The notes beneath the pieces are model-generated. The model worked only from the letters and a program-made list of their open reading frames with translations. It was not told the DNA's origin and searched no databases. A stretch of 64,000 bases of DNA, taken from NCBI RefSeq assembly GCF_000712075.1, contig NZ_JONW01000009.1, forward strand, positions 62,001 to 126,000. Reading direction: 5' to 3'. Both the position numbers and the translations under genes were made by a program. This stretch comes from Caulobacter sp. UNC358MFTsu5.1. Its GTDB lineage: Bacteria; Pseudomonadota; Alphaproteobacteria; Caulobacterales; Caulobacteraceae. Shown here piece after piece: positions 9,436 through 19,274 of this stretch (the stretch's first letter is position 1; every line of letters starts with the position of its first letter).

Positions 9436-9692
9436 GTTAACCCGTAGGCAGCCCCCTGGCGGCGCTTCCTTTTGGCGGTCAGCCGGAGCGTCGAAAGTCG
9501 ATAAGTCGACAAATCTAATGAATTCAACCTCTTGGAATTTGATAATTTCATCGGATCACGAGGTGTTGCGCCAAACTGTCGCGCCGAGGAAGGCTGCGTT
9601 CGGCGTCAGCGTTAACGCCTCCTCAACCCAGGCGACGCACGCTTGCCGTGTAGTGCGACCCCCGGTGCGGTCGCGCGCGGGGGAGTTCATTG
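9436..9692 (+). promoter_or_regulatory. Promoter region of the chemotaxis receptor
   Basis: About 260 bases without a gene. An A/T-rich patch lies at roughly 9503-9560, which stands out in this G/C-rich sequence. At 9612-9626 TTAA-N7-TCAA is one base from the Caulobacter CtrA box TTAA-N7-TTAA. GGGGGAG sits 7-8 bases before the ATG at 9693. The CtrA assignment is a guess based on the consensus only. Confidence 0.4.
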
Positions 9693-11186
9693 ATGTCGCT
9701 TTTTTCGCCCAAACGTCCGGACCCGAAGGCGACTGAACGCCTCGCGGACCTTGAGGCCACCGTCGCCGCCATCGATCGCTCGCAGGCGATGATCGAGTTC
9801 AAGCTGGACGGCACGATCATCACCGCCAACAAGAATTTCCTGGACACCGTGGGCTACAGGCTGGACGAGATCGTCGGCCGCCACCACAGCATGTTCGTCG
9901 ATCCGACCTACGGCGCCAGCGCCGACTACAAGGCCTTCTGGGCCAATCTGGGCCGCGGCGAGTTCTTCTCCGACAAGTTCCAGCGGGTCGGCAAGGGCGG
10001 CAAGGACGTCTGGATCCAGGGCAACTACAACCCGATCTTCGACGCCGCCGGAAAGCCCTCCAAGGTCATCAAGTTCGCGGTCGATATCACCGGGGTCGAG
10101 CACGAGCGCATCGAGAACGAGAAGCGCCGCAAGGCCGAGGAAGAGCAGAGCGCCGTCGTCTGCTCGCTGGCCGGCTACCTGAAGCGCCTGGCCGGCGGCG
10201 ACCTGACCGCCCGGATCACCGAGACCTTCGAAGGCCGCTTCCTGCCCATCAAGGAAGACTACAACGCCGCCGTGGACGCCCTGCGCGCGGCCATCGGCCA
10301 GATCGTCGATTCGACCGATGGCCTGCGCGGCGGCGCCGACGAGATCTCGGCCGCCTCCGACGACCTGTCGCGCCGCACCGAGCAGCAGGCCGCCAGCCTC
10401 GAGGAGACCGCCGCCGCCCTGGACGAGATCACCGCCACCGTCCGCCGCAGCGCCGTCGGCGCCAAGGAAGCGTCCGACGCCGCGTCCGGGGCCCGGCAAG
10501 AGGCGGCGCGATCGGGCGAGGTCGTGCGCGACGCCGTCGCCGCCATGGGCGAGATCGAGCAGAGCTCGGGCCAGATCACCCAGATCATCGGCGTGATCGA
10601 CGAGATCGCCTTCCAGACCAATCTGCTGGCCCTGAACGCGGGCGTCGAAGCCGCCCGGGCCGGCGACGCTGGTCGCGGCTTCGCCGTCGTCGCGCAGGAA
10701 GTCCGGGCCCTGGCCCAGCGCTCGGCCGAGGCGGCCAAGGAGATCAAGACCCTGATCGCCAACTCGACCTCTCAGGTGGCGCGCGGCGTGCAGCTGGTCG
10801 GCGACACCGGCCAGGCGCTGAGCGGCATCGTCGGCAAGGTCGCCGAGATCGACACCCTGATCTCCGAGATCGCCCAGTCCTCGCAGGAACAGGCCACGGG
10901 CCTGAACCAGGTGAACTCGGCGATCAACCAGATGGACCAGGTCACCCAGCAGAACGCGGCCATGGTCGAGCAGGCCACCGCCGCCGCCGCCAACCTGCGG
11001 ACCGAATCCGTCGGCCTGGCCGAGCTGGTGTCGCGTTTCCACACCGGCGAGGCTGTGCACCGTCGCGCCGCGCCGGCCGCTCGTCCGCGCGCCGCCGCCG
11101 AAACGCCTCGTCCCGCGGCGCGCCCCGTGCCCCAGATGCGCCCGGGCTCGAACGCCGCGGTCGCGCCGGAGTGGGAAGAGTTCTAG
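9693..11186 (+). CDS. Soluble PAS-containing methyl-accepting chemotaxis protein
   Basis: A 497-residue chemoreceptor with no membrane segment. In order: a short N-terminal helix, a PAS domain (about residues 28-130, with the core around [16 protein letters not shown]), a HAMP-like linker (about 150-205), and a methyl-accepting signalling domain whose hairpin tip [21 protein letters not shown]... lies near 305-345. The protein ends in EWEEF, which resembles the C-terminal tether pentapeptide that binds CheR/CheB in enteric receptors (NWETF type). ATG at 9693 is preferred over the TTG three bases before it, as GGGGGAG is then well spaced. No other chemotaxis gene is nearby, so it is an orphan receptor. 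A cytosolic redox or oxygen sensor is plausible from the PAS domain, not shown. Confidence 0.92.
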   Translation: MSLFSPKRPDPKATERLADLEATVAAIDRSQAMIEFKLDGTIITANKNFLDTVGYRLDEIVGRHHSMFVDPTYGASADYKAFWANLGRGEFFSDKFQRVGKGGKDVWIQGNYNPIFDAAGKPSKVIKFAVDITGVEHERIENEKRRKAEEEQSAVVCSLAGYLKRLAGGDLTARITETFEGRFLPIKEDYNAAVDALRAAIGQIVDSTDGLRGGADEISAASDDLSRRTEQQAASLEETAAALDEITATVRRSAVGAKEASDAASGARQEAARSGEVVRDAVAAMGEIEQSSGQITQIIGVIDEIAFQTNLLALNAGVEAARAGDAGRGFAVVAQEVRALAQRSAEAAKEIKTLIANSTSQVARGVQLVGDTGQALSGIVGKVAEIDTLISEIAQSSQEQATGLNQVNSAINQMDQVTQQNAAMVEQATAAAANLRTESVGLAELVSRFHTGEAVHRRAAPAARPRAAAETPRPAARPVPQMRPGSNAAVAPEWEEF

Positions 11187-11755
11187 GCCAGGGTCCGGAA
11201 GGTGATGGAGTAGCGCAGCGCCGCCACCGGCGGGATGCTGTGCTCCCAGACCGAGCGGGCCTCTCCAGCCAGTCCGTAGGCTGAGCGGGGCTCCAGCGTC
11301 ACGGACCGCCGCTCCCAGCCGCCGCCCTCCCCCGCCCGGCGAAAGCGCATCGCGGCCGGCGACAGCAGCGAGAAGCCGACCACCTGGCCGAACGCGGGCC
11401 GGTCGCGGTGCCAGCCGATCGGCGCGCCGGGCGGGTATTCGTTGATCAACGCGTGGACCAGGGCGTCCGGCGCCACGCCCGCCAGGTCGGCGGCCTTCTC
11501 TCGCAAGGCCTGCAGGAAATCCGGGATCGGCGGGCCGTCGGTCAGTCCGCGCGCGCCGTCGTCGTAGCGGCGGCCGAAATAGGCCACGCGGCGGCGGGCG
11601 CTGTAGCCGCGCATCTCGAAGGCGCGCAGGTCCAGCCGGCCGACCGCCTCGGCCAGGGCCGCCTCCTCCGCCCGCGTGATCGCGTCGGGTCGATAGACGA
11701 AACCCGGCGGTCCCGGCGCCGGATCGTCGAACAGGCTGGCTTGGCGCGCGTCCAT
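11183..11755 (-). CDS. AlkB-type alpha-ketoglutarate-dependent dioxygenase
   Basis: Fe(II)/2-oxoglutarate oxygenase of the AlkB family, which removes alkyl lesions from nucleic acid bases. The iron-binding HxD is in GWHRDRP, the distal His in VWEHSIPP, and the oxoglutarate-binding arginines in RYSITFR at the C-terminus. The ATG at 11755 gives 190 residues beginning MDARQASLF, typical of AlkB homologues; the frame extends to 11851 but that would overlap the divergent flavoprotein gene. Its end overlaps the chemoreceptor stop by four bases on opposite strands. No LexA box or Ada-type site was seen upstream. Substrate (DNA or RNA) cannot be told. Confidence 0.88.
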   Translation of the reverse strand: MDARQASLFDDPAPGPPGFVYRPDAITRAEEAALAEAVGRLDLRAFEMRGYSARRRVAYFGRRYDDGARGLTDGPPIPDFLQALREKAADLAGVAPDALVHALINEYPPGAPIGWHRDRPAFGQVVGFSLLSPAAMRFRRAGEGGGWERRSVTLEPRSAYGLAGEARSVWEHSIPPVAALRYSITFRTLA

Positions 11756-11849
11756 GTCACGGCAAATGGCGTCGGTCGGCCCCGCGTTCCAGTGCAACCG
11801 TTGGCGGTCTGGCGCGTCTATGGCCGGCGGAGGCGCCCGATGGCCGATC

Positions 11850-12752
11850 ATGAACCCTGAACGCCTGGACGCGATCGTCGTCGGGGCCGGTCCCGCCGGC
11901 CTGACCGCCGCCCTCTATCTGGGCCGCTTCCGGCGACGCGTCCTGGTCGTCGACGGCGGCGACAGCCGGGCCGCCTGGATTCCCATCACCCACAACCATC
12001 CGGGCTTTCCGGACGGCGTGGCCGGAACGGCGCTGCTGGCGCTGCAGAGGGACCACGCGCTGCGCTACGGCGCGGTCATCCAACAGGGCGCTGTCGAAGG
12101 CCTGACGGTCGTGGACGACGGTTTCGAGCTGGCGCTGGACGGCCGGCCCCTGCGAGCGCCCACCGTCCTGCTGGCCTGCGGCGTGGAGGACAACGCGCCG
12201 GACCTGCCCCAGGTCGACGAGTCCGTGCGCCGGACCCTGCTGCGCATCTGTCCCATCTGCGACGGCTTCGAGGTCACCGGCCAACGGGTCGGGGTGATCG
12301 GCCACGGGGCGCTGGGGGCGCGGGAGGCGCTGTTCCTGCGGACCTATGCCGACCGGCTGACGCTGATCCACATCGCCGCGCCCGAAGCCCTGCCCGCCGA
12401 GGAACGGGCCCTGCTGGCCCGGGCCGGGGTGGCGGTGATCGAGGCGCCGATCGAGGACGTCGAGCTTCAGCCCGACCGGCCTCGCGCCCTGTGCTTCTCG
12501 GGTGCGGGCCGCGTCGAATTCGACGCGCTCTACAGCGCCCTGGGCGTGACGCCCCGGACGGGTTTGGCCCTGGCGGCCGGCGCGCGCCATGACGACCAGG
12601 GACGCCTGGTGGTCGACGACCACCAGCAGACCTCGATCCCGGGCCTCTACGCCGCCGGCGACATGGTGCGCGGCCTCAACCAGATCACAACGGCGCAGGG
12701 CGAGGCGGCGATCGCCGCGACGGCCATGCACAACCGGCTCAAGGGCGGCTAG
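11850..12752 (+). CDS. Thioredoxin-reductase-like NAD(P)/FAD oxidoreductase
   Basis: A 300-residue flavoprotein with the thioredoxin-reductase fold. The FAD motif is [14 protein letters not shown] near residues 12-25; a redox-active CPIC sits in the NAD(P)-binding half, in the place of CATC in TrxB; and the closing FAD motif is [10 protein letters not shown]. Nearby PPICDG-type context suggests a true dithiol enzyme, though low-level divergence from TrxB (for example [12 protein letters not shown] instead of the usual GY/FPG loop) places it with the broader NAD(P)/FAD family. Start chosen at ATG 11850, with GGCGGAGGCG upstream. The stop overlaps der by four bases on the other strand. Its electron acceptor is unknown. 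Confidence 0.85.
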   Translation: MNPERLDAIVVGAGPAGLTAALYLGRFRRRVLVVDGGDSRAAWIPITHNHPGFPDGVAGTALLALQRDHALRYGAVIQQGAVEGLTVVDDGFELALDGRPLRAPTVLLACGVEDNAPDLPQVDESVRRTLLRICPICDGFEVTGQRVGVIGHGALGAREALFLRTYADRLTLIHIAAPEALPAEERALLARAGVAVIEAPIEDVELQPDRPRALCFSGAGRVEFDALYSALGVTPRTGLALAAGARHDDQGRLVVDDHQQTSIPGLYAAGDMVRGLNQITTAQGEAAIAATAMHNRLKGG

Positions 12753-14518
12753 CGCCCCTTCGGCGGCGCCTTGTTGCCGCGCACGGTGCGGGCCCCGGCC
12801 ACGGGGCGGCGGACGGCGGTCCTGGAGCCCGCCGCCTTGCCGCCTGCGGCCTTGAAGCCGACCTTGTAGCTGGGCGTGGCCGACTTCTTCTGAACCTTGG
12901 GGCCCTGCTTCTTGACCGACTTCACCGCGGCCTTGCCGGGCTCGACCGCCGGAGCGGCGGCGATCTCGGCCGGCTTGGGCGCCTTGGAGGCCTTCGAGGC
13001 GGGCTTGCCGGCGCTCTTGGCCGGCGGCGGCAGGCCCGCGGCCTCCGCCGCGGCGGCCGCGGCCGCCTCGGCCACGCGCACCGACTTCTTGACGGTGTTG
13101 CGCGAGGCGCGGATCCGCTCCTTCTCGCGCTCCTTGCGCTCGAACTCCCGCTTGCCCTTGCCCGAGTGGCCCTTGGCCTCGCCCTCGGCATAGGGGTTGG
13201 CGCCCGACTTCAGGGTGATGCGCAACGGCACGCCCGGCAGGTCGAAGCTCTCGCGCAGGCTGTTGATCAGGTAGCGCCGGTACTGCTCGGGCATCTGGTC
13301 GGCGCGGCTGGAGAACAGCACGAAGGTCGGCGGGCGGGCCTTGGTCTGGGCCATGTACTTGGGCTTGATGCGCTTGCCCCCGACGCTGGGCGGCGGGTGG
13401 CGCTGCATGGCCATCTGCAGCCAGTCGTTCAGATCGCGGGTCTTGACCTTGGTCGACCAGTCCTTGTGGCTCTTCAGCACCGCGGGCATCAGGCGTTCGA
13501 CGCCCCGGCCGGTTTCGCCCGACAGCGCCACCACCGGCGCGCCGCGCAGCTGGGGCAGCATGCGCTCGGCGTGCTCGTTGAACTCCTTGAGGATCTGGCC
13601 GGGGTCCTCGATCAGGTCCCACTTGGCCAGGACGAAGACCACGCAGCGCCCTTCCCTCTCGGCCAGGTCGGCGATCTGCAGGTCCTGGGTCTCGAACGGA
13701 TGGGTGGCGTCCATCACCAGCAGCACGACCTCGGCGAAGGTCAGCGAGCGGATGGTGTCCTGGGTCGAGAGCTTCTCCAGCTTCTCGTTGACCTTGGCCT
13801 TCTTGCGCAGGCCGGCGGTGTCGACCAGCCGGACCTTGCGCCCGCCCCAGTCCCAGTCGACCGAGATGGAGTCGCGGGTGATGCCGGCCTCGGGGCCGGT
13901 CAGCAGGCGCTGCTCGCCGATCAGGCGGTTGATCAGGGTCGACTTGCCGGCGTTGGGGCGGCCGACGATGGCGATCTTGATCGGGTTCTCGTCGTCGAGT
14001 TCGTCGTGGTCGCTCTGCAGCTCCTCGGGCGCGACGGCCAGCAGGGCGGCGTACAGCTCGGCCATGCCTTCGCCGTGCTCGCCGCTGATCTGGATCGGCT
14101 CGCCCAGGCCCAGGACGTTGCCCTCGGCCGCGCCGTGGTCGCCCGCCTTGCCTTCGGACTTGTTGGCCGCCACCAGCACCGGCTTGTTCCGGCGGCGCAG
14201 GATCTCGGCGAAGATCTTGTCGAGCGGCGTCAGGCCCTCGCGGGCGTCGTAGACCAGCAGGCTGACATCCGCCTCCTCGATCGCCAGCTCGGTCTGGGCG
14301 CGCATGCGCGCTTCCAGGCTCTCGTCGGTGACGTCCTCGAAGCCGGCGGTGTCGATCAGCTCCAGGTCCAGGTCGCCGAGGCGGCCGTGGGCGAAGCGGC
14401 GGTCGCGGGTGACGCCGGGCTGGTCGTCGACCAGGGCCAGCTTGCGGCCGGCCAGACGGTTGAACAGGGTCGACTTGCCCACATTGGGGCGACCGACGAT
14501 GGCGAGTTTCAAAGGCAT
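12749..14518 (-). CDS. der: Ribosome biogenesis GTPase Der with long C-terminal tail
   Basis: Double-GTPase needed for 50S subunit assembly. Two G domains are visible: the first with GRPNVGKST (P-loop), DTAGF and NKSE; the second with [14 protein letters not shown] and AKWD. The KH-like domain runs to about residue 440. After it comes a tail of roughly 140 residues made mainly of Ala, Lys, Gly and Pro, making the protein 589 residues against about 440-500 in most bacteria. The G4 motif of the second domain has Ala where Asn is usual (AKWD for NKWD). Gene order YfgM-like, bamB, der matches E. coli. A terminator lies between bamB and der, so der may also have its own promoter. Confidence 0.95.
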   Translation of the reverse strand: MPLKLAIVGRPNVGKSTLFNRLAGRKLALVDDQPGVTRDRRFAHGRLGDLDLELIDTAGFEDVTDESLEARMRAQTELAIEEADVSLLVYDAREGLTPLDKIFAEILRRRNKPVLVAANKSEGKAGDHGAAEGNVLGLGEPIQISGEHGEGMAELYAALLAVAPEELQSDHDELDDENPIKIAIVGRPNAGKSTLINRLIGEQRLLTGPEAGITRDSISVDWDWGGRKVRLVDTAGLRKKAKVNEKLEKLSTQDTIRSLTFAEVVLLVMDATHPFETQDLQIADLAEREGRCVVFVLAKWDLIEDPGQILKEFNEHAERMLPQLRGAPVVALSGETGRGVERLMPAVLKSHKDWSTKVKTRDLNDWLQMAMQRHPPPSVGGKRIKPKYMAQTKARPPTFVLFSSRADQMPEQYRRYLINSLRESFDLPGVPLRITLKSGANPYAEGEAKGHSGKGKREFERKEREKERIRASRNTVKKSVRVAEAAAAAAAEAAGLPPPAKSAGKPASKASKAPKPAEIAAAPAVEPGKAAVKSVKKQGPKVQKKSATPSYKVGFKAAGGKAAGSRTAVRRPVAGARTVRGNKAPPKGR

Positions 14519-14540
14519 GGGCTGTGATTAGTCGATTTCG

Positions 14541-14585
14541 GGGACAAAAGCGACAAACCCGGACCAGCTAAGGCTGGCCCGGGTT
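14541..14585 (-). terminator. Rho-independent terminator after bamB
   Basis: A 13-bp stem with one mismatch (arms at 14556-14568 and 14573-14585, loop TAAG), AACCCGG and CCGGGTT at its base. Read on the minus strand it is followed by TTTGTCGCTTTTGT. It sits 43 bases past the bamB stop and before der. Confidence 0.8.
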
Positions 14586-14627
14586 CGCATGGCTTGGATT
14601 GTGGGTCCGAGCGAGGCTCGGGGACGC

Positions 14628-16058
14628 CTAGCGGATGGCGATCAGGTCCGCTTCGTCGGTGGCCACATAGACCGTGTCGCCCATGGCGATCGGGCCCAGC
14701 AGCGTGCGCTGGCCGATCTTCAGGGTCTTCAGGGTCTCGCCGGTCTTGGGGTTCAGAGCGACGGCCTGGCCTTCGCTCGACACGGTGATCAGGCGGCCCG
14801 AAGCCAGGATCGGCGACGACCACAGCAGCGGGTGCTTGGCGCGCTTCTTCTTCTGCTTCTTGCTCAGCTGTTCGGTGTTGTTGAGGTCGCGGATCCAGTA
14901 GACCTGACCGGCCTCGCGCGACACGCAGATCACCTGGCCGCTTTTGTCGACCACATAGACCACGTCGCCGGCCGCCCACGGGCTGGTGATGGCGGTGACC
15001 GGCAGGCTCCAGCGGGCCTGGCCCGTGCGCAGGTCGGTGGCGGCGAACACGCCCGAGTGGCTGACGGCGAACACATCGCCCTTGAAGATCACCGGACGGC
15101 CGGCGATGTCGCGGATTTCCGACAGCGCGTTGGTGCGGCTGGCGCGGCTGAGGGCCTCGCTCCACAGGTCGTTGCCGTTGGTGGCGCGCAGGGCCACCAG
15201 TTCGCCCGAGGCAAAGCCGGCCACCACCGTGTCGCCGCTGATCGCGGGGCTGGTGGCCGCCAGGATGCGGGCCGGCTCGATCAGGGCCTGATAGGTCCAG
15301 CCCGGCGCGCCGTCGGCGGCGTTGAAGGTCAGCAGTTCGTTGTCGGTCGAGATCACGAACACCCGGCCGTCGGCGACGGTCGGCGCGGCGTGGATCGGCG
15401 TGCTGGTCTGCTGGCGCCAGGCCTCGGCGCCGGTGGCGGCGTCGAGCTGGGCCACGAAGCGGAAGCCCGACGAGACGTACAGCTTGCCGTTGGCGTAGGC
15501 GACGCCGCCGCCGAAGCCGGTGCGATCGCCGGCGCTGCCGCCCAGGCCCATGAAGCCGTGCTTCTTGCCGGGAGCCTTGGCCGGACGCAGGTCCTTCTTC
15601 CAGACGGTCGAACCGCTGCGGGCGTCGATGGCGACGACGGTGGCCTCGCCGTCCATGACGAAGATCTTGCCGTCGGCGGCCACGGGCGGGGCGGTGACGT
15701 GGTACTTGCGGTTGGCCTTCTGGCCGAAGCCCTTGCGCCAGGCGATGTCGAAGTTGGCGGCGGCGGCCACGTGCTCGACCGACTGCTCGGCGTTGCCGCC
15801 CGGCAGCGGCCAGTCGGCCTGGGGCGCCGGCTCGGGCAGGAAGAAGTCGGAGCCCTTCAGGGCTTCGGACGCCTCGACCTTCTGGTCGAAGGCGATGACC
15901 GAAATCCGCTGGCCCTGGGTGGCCAGGGTCTTGTTGGCTTCCTTCTTGTCGAAGGGATTGATCTTCGAGATCGTCGAACACCCGGCCACCGACACCGCGG
16001 CGGTCATCATCGCGGTGAGAAGCAGATAGCGCTTGGTCGTCATGGGGCGGCGGCTCAT
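14628..16058 (-). CDS. bamB: Outer membrane protein assembly lipoprotein BamB
   Basis: A beta-propeller lipoprotein of the BAM complex that inserts beta-barrel proteins in the outer membrane. The N-terminus has a lipoprotein signal with lipobox VAGC (Cys27 from the first ATG), followed by repeated PQQ-type blades (GKIFVMDGEATVVAIDARSG, GKLYVSSGFRFVAQLDA, DVVYVVDKSGQVICVSR). The 476-residue length is longer than in E. coli (392) but usual for Caulobacterales. The ATG at 16058 overlaps the stop of the upstream TPR gene (ATGA); a second ATG at 16043 would shorten the leader by five residues and is equally possible. Acts at the periplasmic face of the outer membrane. Confidence 0.93.
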   Translation of the reverse strand: MSRRPMTTKRYLLLTAMMTAAVSVAGCSTISKINPFDKKEANKTLATQGQRISVIAFDQKVEASEALKGSDFFLPEPAPQADWPLPGGNAEQSVEHVAAAANFDIAWRKGFGQKANRKYHVTAPPVAADGKIFVMDGEATVVAIDARSGSTVWKKDLRPAKAPGKKHGFMGLGGSAGDRTGFGGGVAYANGKLYVSSGFRFVAQLDAATGAEAWRQQTSTPIHAAPTVADGRVFVISTDNELLTFNAADGAPGWTYQALIEPARILAATSPAISGDTVVAGFASGELVALRATNGNDLWSEALSRASRTNALSEIRDIAGRPVIFKGDVFAVSHSGVFAATDLRTGQARWSLPVTAITSPWAAGDVVYVVDKSGQVICVSREAGQVYWIRDLNNTEQLSKKQKKKRAKHPLLWSSPILASGRLITVSSEGQAVALNPKTGETLKTLKIGQRTLLGPIAMGDTVYVATDEADLIAIR

Positions 16059-16807
16059 TGGGCGGTAGCGGGGGCGACGTCGATGGGCGCGCCGGGCGGC
16101 GGGGCGGAGAGAGGCGGCAGGGCCGCGGCGGCCTTGGCGATGGCCGGCAGGTCCTTGGCCGAGCCGGAATCGATCATGGCCATGGCGCCCTGCGCCCGCT
16201 CGCGGATCTCGTCCGAGGAGTTGTCGAGCGAGTTGGACAGCACCAGGAAGTCGGCGCGCGCGCCGGCCAGATCACCGGCCCGCAGCTTGGCGAAGGCCAG
16301 GGCTTCCTTGGCCTGCACACGATATGGACTCTTCTCGCCCATCAACGGGGTCAGCCTCGCCTCGACGTCCTTGTAGGAAGCCGTGTCGAGGAGCGCCAAG
16401 GCGGAATTGAGGCCGGCGAGGTCGCCGAGCACCGGATTGGGCGCAAGCTTGGCCGCTTGGTCGAAATAAGCCACCGCTTCGGCCGTTTTGTTCTGTTCCA
16501 GGCGCACGCCGCCCATCTGCAGCAGGGCCAGGGTCTTGTAGGCCGGCGTGCCCGTCTTGGAGATCGCCTCGAACGCCGGGAAGGCCGCGACCGGACCCTG
16601 CTTCTGGCCGGTGGTCAGGGCCGCCTGATAGGCTTCCGTGGCCTTGTTGGTCTGGTTCTGCTGGTAGTTGGTCCAGCCCAGCCAGCCGCCCGTGCCCAGA
16701 ATCGCCACCGCGGCCAGCGCGCCCACCCAGGGCAGCGACTTCAGCGCGAGGGACTTGTAGCGGTCGGAGCGCAGCTGCTCTTCGACCTCGTCAAACACAT
16801 CGACCAC
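16055..16807 (-). CDS. YfgM-like membrane-anchored TPR protein
   Basis: A 250-residue protein with a short cytoplasmic start (VDVFDEVEEQLRSDRYKSL), one membrane segment (about LPWVGALAAVAILGTGGWLGW) and a periplasmic tetratricopeptide-like domain ending in a Pro/Ala tail. This is the layout of YfgM/ancillary SecYEG translocon subunit in E. coli, where it also precedes bamB and der. GTG at 16807 is chosen because GGAG precedes it by eight bases and the family begins close to this point; a GTG at 16876 is in frame but lacks a ribosome-binding site. It overlaps bamB by four bases. Likely role: chaperone-type partner of the Sec translocon or envelope. Confidence 0.82.
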   Translation of the reverse strand: MVDVFDEVEEQLRSDRYKSLALKSLPWVGALAAVAILGTGGWLGWTNYQQNQTNKATEAYQAALTTGQKQGPVAAFPAFEAISKTGTPAYKTLALLQMGGVRLEQNKTAEAVAYFDQAAKLAPNPVLGDLAGLNSALALLDTASYKDVEARLTPLMGEKSPYRVQAKEALAFAKLRAGDLAGARADFLVLSNSLDNSSDEIRERAQGAMAMIDSGSAKDLPAIAKAAAALPPLSAPPPGAPIDVAPATAQ

Positions 16808-16973
16808 GAACGAGGCTCCGGTAGGGGCGAAACTGCGCCCTGAGGCGTCGACGCCGGATCGCTCCGGAATCGACACGCGAAATGAAAACCATGGCGGGCG
16901 AAACCCACCGAGGCGGCGAACCTATAGCGTGTCCACGCCAGCCGCAACGGGGCGGAACCGGCGCGCGAGCTGC

Positions 16974-17810
16974 CTAGGTCTTCTTCGCGTAGTAGGTCTC
17001 GGCCTCGCCCGGGAAGGTGCGGGCCCTGACGTCGCGGGCGTAGTCGGCGGCGGCCCGCTCGATCTCGCCCTTCAGGTCGGCGTAGCGGCGCACGAACTTG
17101 GGGGTCCAGTCGAACAGGCCCAGCATGTCGTCGACAACCAGCACCTGGCCGTCGCAGCCGGCCGAGGCGCCGATGCCGATGGTCGGAACCGAGACGGCGG
17201 CGGTCACTTCGCGGGCCAGGCCCTCGGCCACGCCCTCGACCACGATCGCGAAGCAGCCGGCCTCGGCCGTGGCGCGGGCCTCCTCCAGCACCTTCAGCCG
17301 GCCGGCCTCGTCCTTGCCCTTGGCCTTGAAGCCGCCGTCCACCAGCACCGCCTGGGGGCGCAGGCCGATATGGCCCATCACCGGGATGCCGCGCTGGACC
17401 AGATAGGCGATCGTGGCGGGCACGGTGGAGCCGCTCTCGACCTTCACCGCCTGGCAGCCGGTCTCCTTCATGATCCGCACGGCGTTGGCGTACGCCTCCT
17501 CGGGCGCGCCCTCGTACGAGCCGAACGGCATGTCGACCACCACCATCGCCTTGCGCGAGCCACGCATCACCGCCTGGCCGTGCAGGATCATCATCTCCAT
17601 GGTCACGCCCACGGTGTTGGGCAGGCCGTGGACCACCATGCCCAGCGAGTCGCCGACCAGCAGCAGGTCGCACGACTCGTCCAGCGCCGCGGCGATCGGC
17701 GCGGTGTAGGCCGTCAGGCAGACGATGGGCTCGCCGCCCTTGCGCGCGGCGATGTCGGGCGCCGCCAGGCGACGGACCTTCTCTTCACGGTGGGCGGACA
17801 GGACGGGCAC
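16974..17810 (-). CDS. panB: 3-methyl-2-oxobutanoate hydroxymethyltransferase
   Basis: PanB transfers a hydroxymethyl group from methylenetetrahydrofolate to ketoisovalerate, the first step to pantothenate and coenzyme A. Family motifs are clear: [14 protein letters not shown] and [14 protein letters not shown] near the N-terminus, the Mg-binding [16 protein letters not shown], and GHIGLRPQ. Length 278 residues is normal. The start is GTG with no strong ribosome-binding site. No panC is next to it. The gene lies about 70 bases after the end of the small membrane protein of the sigma-factor module on the same strand but appears independent of it. Confidence 0.95.
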   Translation of the reverse strand: MPVLSAHREEKVRRLAAPDIAARKGGEPIVCLTAYTAPIAAALDESCDLLLVGDSLGMVVHGLPNTVGVTMEMMILHGQAVMRGSRKAMVVVDMPFGSYEGAPEEAYANAVRIMKETGCQAVKVESGSTVPATIAYLVQRGIPVMGHIGLRPQAVLVDGGFKAKGKDEAGRLKVLEEARATAEAGCFAIVVEGVAEGLAREVTAAVSVPTIGIGASAGCDGQVLVVDDMLGLFDWTPKFVRRYADLKGEIERAAADYARDVRARTFPGEAETYYAKKT

Positions 17811-17904
17811 TCCAGCGGAAAAAAGCGTGCCGTTTTCCGCCAGAATGTTCGGCGCCGCAACATGATCGTTGAAAACTTGACCGAAACCGCGCCGGAAGCG
17901 GGGC

Positions 17905-18270
17905 TTAGACCTCGTCCATCAGCCGGGTGACGGCGAACGCCAGGGCCAGGCCGGCCAGGGCGACCGCCAGCCACAGGGTCTCCGATCCGCCCAGGGTGAA
18001 CAGCTGGTCGTAGCGCTGGGTCAACTTGCCCAGCTGCTGCGCGCCTTCGTGCGACATCTCCGAGAACTCGGTGGAGAATCGCGCGCTGACCAGCTGCGCG
18101 GCCGCCGCCACGCCGGCCACGACGCCGGTGGCGCCGATCAGCACGCGGCGCAGCGCCCAGCCCCGATCCAGCCGGTCGGTGACCTGTTGCGCGAACAGGT
18201 CGGCGTCGCGGAACGCCGGAGCCTGGCCGTAGAGGCGCGCCAGCTGGGTTTCGAAATCCAGGTCAGCCAT
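17905..18270 (-). CDS. Small membrane protein coupled to ECF sigma factor (candidate anti-sigma)
   Basis: A 121-residue protein with a soluble N-terminal 45 residues and two hydrophobic stretches (about [19 protein letters not shown] and [16 protein letters not shown]), ending in charged residues. The ATG at 18270 has AGGAGAG before it and overlaps the end of the sigma-factor gene by eight bases, so the two are coupled. Its N-terminal part, [21 protein letters not shown], lines up with the N-terminal part of the 19433-19750 protein, which is coupled to the second sigma gene in the same way. This makes it a candidate membrane anti-sigma factor, though it carries no zinc-binding HxxxCxxC motif. 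No known family recognised. Confidence 0.7.
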   Translation of the reverse strand: MADLDFETQLARLYGQAPAFRDADLFAQQVTDRLDRGWALRRVLIGATGVVAGVAAAAQLVSARFSTEFSEMSHEGAQQLGKLTQRYDQLFTLGGSETLWLAVALAGLALAFAVTRLMDEV

Positions 18271-18850
18271 GGCTTTCTCTCCTGGCGGAGTCGTTCGATG
18301 CGCTCCCGGACGGCGCGGCCATCCGGGCCCTGAGTTTATCCAGACCACGTTTGACATGGGATTTGACCGTCCCAAGGGGGATGTTCAAGACCTCGGCCGC
18401 CTCGGCGTGCGACCAATCGGCCCCGTAGCAGAGGGAAACGCAGAGCCGCTCGGCCTTCGACAACGACTTGAGGGCTTCGTCCAGATCGAGGCGGTCGGCC
18501 GTCGCGGCGGAGCCGTCGGGCCCGACCGGAGCCTCCTCCTCGGGAGTCTCGGTCAGTACCAGGCGGGCCTCGCGCTTGACCTTCCGCAGATAGAGCCGCG
18601 CGGCGATCTTCTTGATCCAGCCCGCGAAGGCCCCCTCCCCGCGATATTCGGCGATCTGCTCGTAGCCGACCAGGAACGCGTCCTGGGCGACGTCGTCGGC
18701 CGTGGCCGGATCGGCCCCCAGCCGGCGCAGCAGGCCCCGCACGGCCGAGCCGTGGCGGCGCACCAGCTCGCCGAAGGCCCGCCGGTCGCCGGCCGCCGCC
18801 AGGGCGGCCAGTTCGACGTCGTGGCCGGTGGGTGGGCGTTCAGTGCCCAT
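18263..18850 (-). CDS. ECF-type RNA polymerase sigma factor (module 1)
   Basis: A 195-residue group-4 sigma factor. Region 2 is at about residues 18-85, with the DDVAQDAFLVGY core and the GAFAGWIKKIAARLYLRKVKR DNA-binding helix; region 4 at about 130-180 has the helix-turn-helix SHAEAAEVLNIPLGTVKSH. There is no region 3 and no C-terminal extension. GAGGGG precedes the ATG. Upstream, 28 bases away, lies a PPEL-motif membrane protein; downstream is a coupled small membrane protein. The same trio is repeated at 19433-20708. The stimulus and the promoters served are not readable from this sequence. Confidence 0.92.
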   Translation of the reverse strand: MGTERPPTGHDVELAALAAAGDRRAFGELVRRHGSAVRGLLRRLGADPATADDVAQDAFLVGYEQIAEYRGEGAFAGWIKKIAARLYLRKVKREARLVLTETPEEEAPVGPDGSAATADRLDLDEALKSLSKAERLCVSLCYGADWSHAEAAEVLNIPLGTVKSHVKRGLDKLRARMAAPSGSASNDSARRESHG

Positions 18851-18878
18851 TGGTTTGGTCCCCTCTTCCCCGCGATCG

Positions 18879-19274
18879 TCAGTCCTGCGGCGGACGCTTG
18901 TTGGGGTTGAAGAAGCTGAGGATCACGAAGGCCAGGCCGATGGCGCCGGGAATGGCCGAGCCGGCCAGCGTGCCATACATCGCGTAGTCGTTGATCTGGC
19001 CCAGCGCCAGGGCGGTCAGGGCGACGCCGCCGGCGACGAACAGCAGGATCACGCCAATCCGCATGTCGCGGTGCGCCGACGAGACGATCCGCGGACGAAC
19101 GTCCTTGGAAAGGGCCTCGACCAGTTCCGGAGGCAGCGGCTGCCCCTTCTCGATGGCGGCCCGGACGGTCGCCTGCATCTCGCGGCGCTCGCGCGTCCGC
19201 AGCCAGGCCGGCACGATCACGATGGCCGCGACCATCAGGAACGGAGCCAGCGGGATCAGAATTCCAAGGTCCAT
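18879..19274 (-). CDS. DUF6249-type membrane protein with PPEL motif
   Basis: A 131-residue membrane protein: one N-terminal helix (about residues 3-23), a basic juxtamembrane stretch RTRERREMQ, a short helix ending in GQPLPPELVEALSK, then two further membrane helices. The layout fits the DUF6249 family (named from memory). The motif G-x-P-PPEL recurs in the proteins at 20262-20708 and 20745-20936. GAGGGGA precedes the ATG. It lies 28 bases upstream of an ECF sigma gene and is likely co-transcribed. Function unknown; a membrane sensor feeding the sigma factor is a reasonable guess. Confidence 0.78.
   Translation of the reverse strand: MDLGILIPLAPFLMVAAIVIVPAWLRTRERREMQATVRAAIEKGQPLPPELVEALSKDVRPRIVSSAHRDMRIGVILLFVAGGVALTALALGQINDYAMYGTLAGSAIPGAIGLAFVILSFFNPNKRPPQD

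Noticed and set aside
11755..11850. SOS (LexA, GTTC-N7-GTTC) control of the AlkB-type gene
   Set aside because: No matching direct repeat in the short divergent gap; GTTCCAGTGCAACCG only matches one half.
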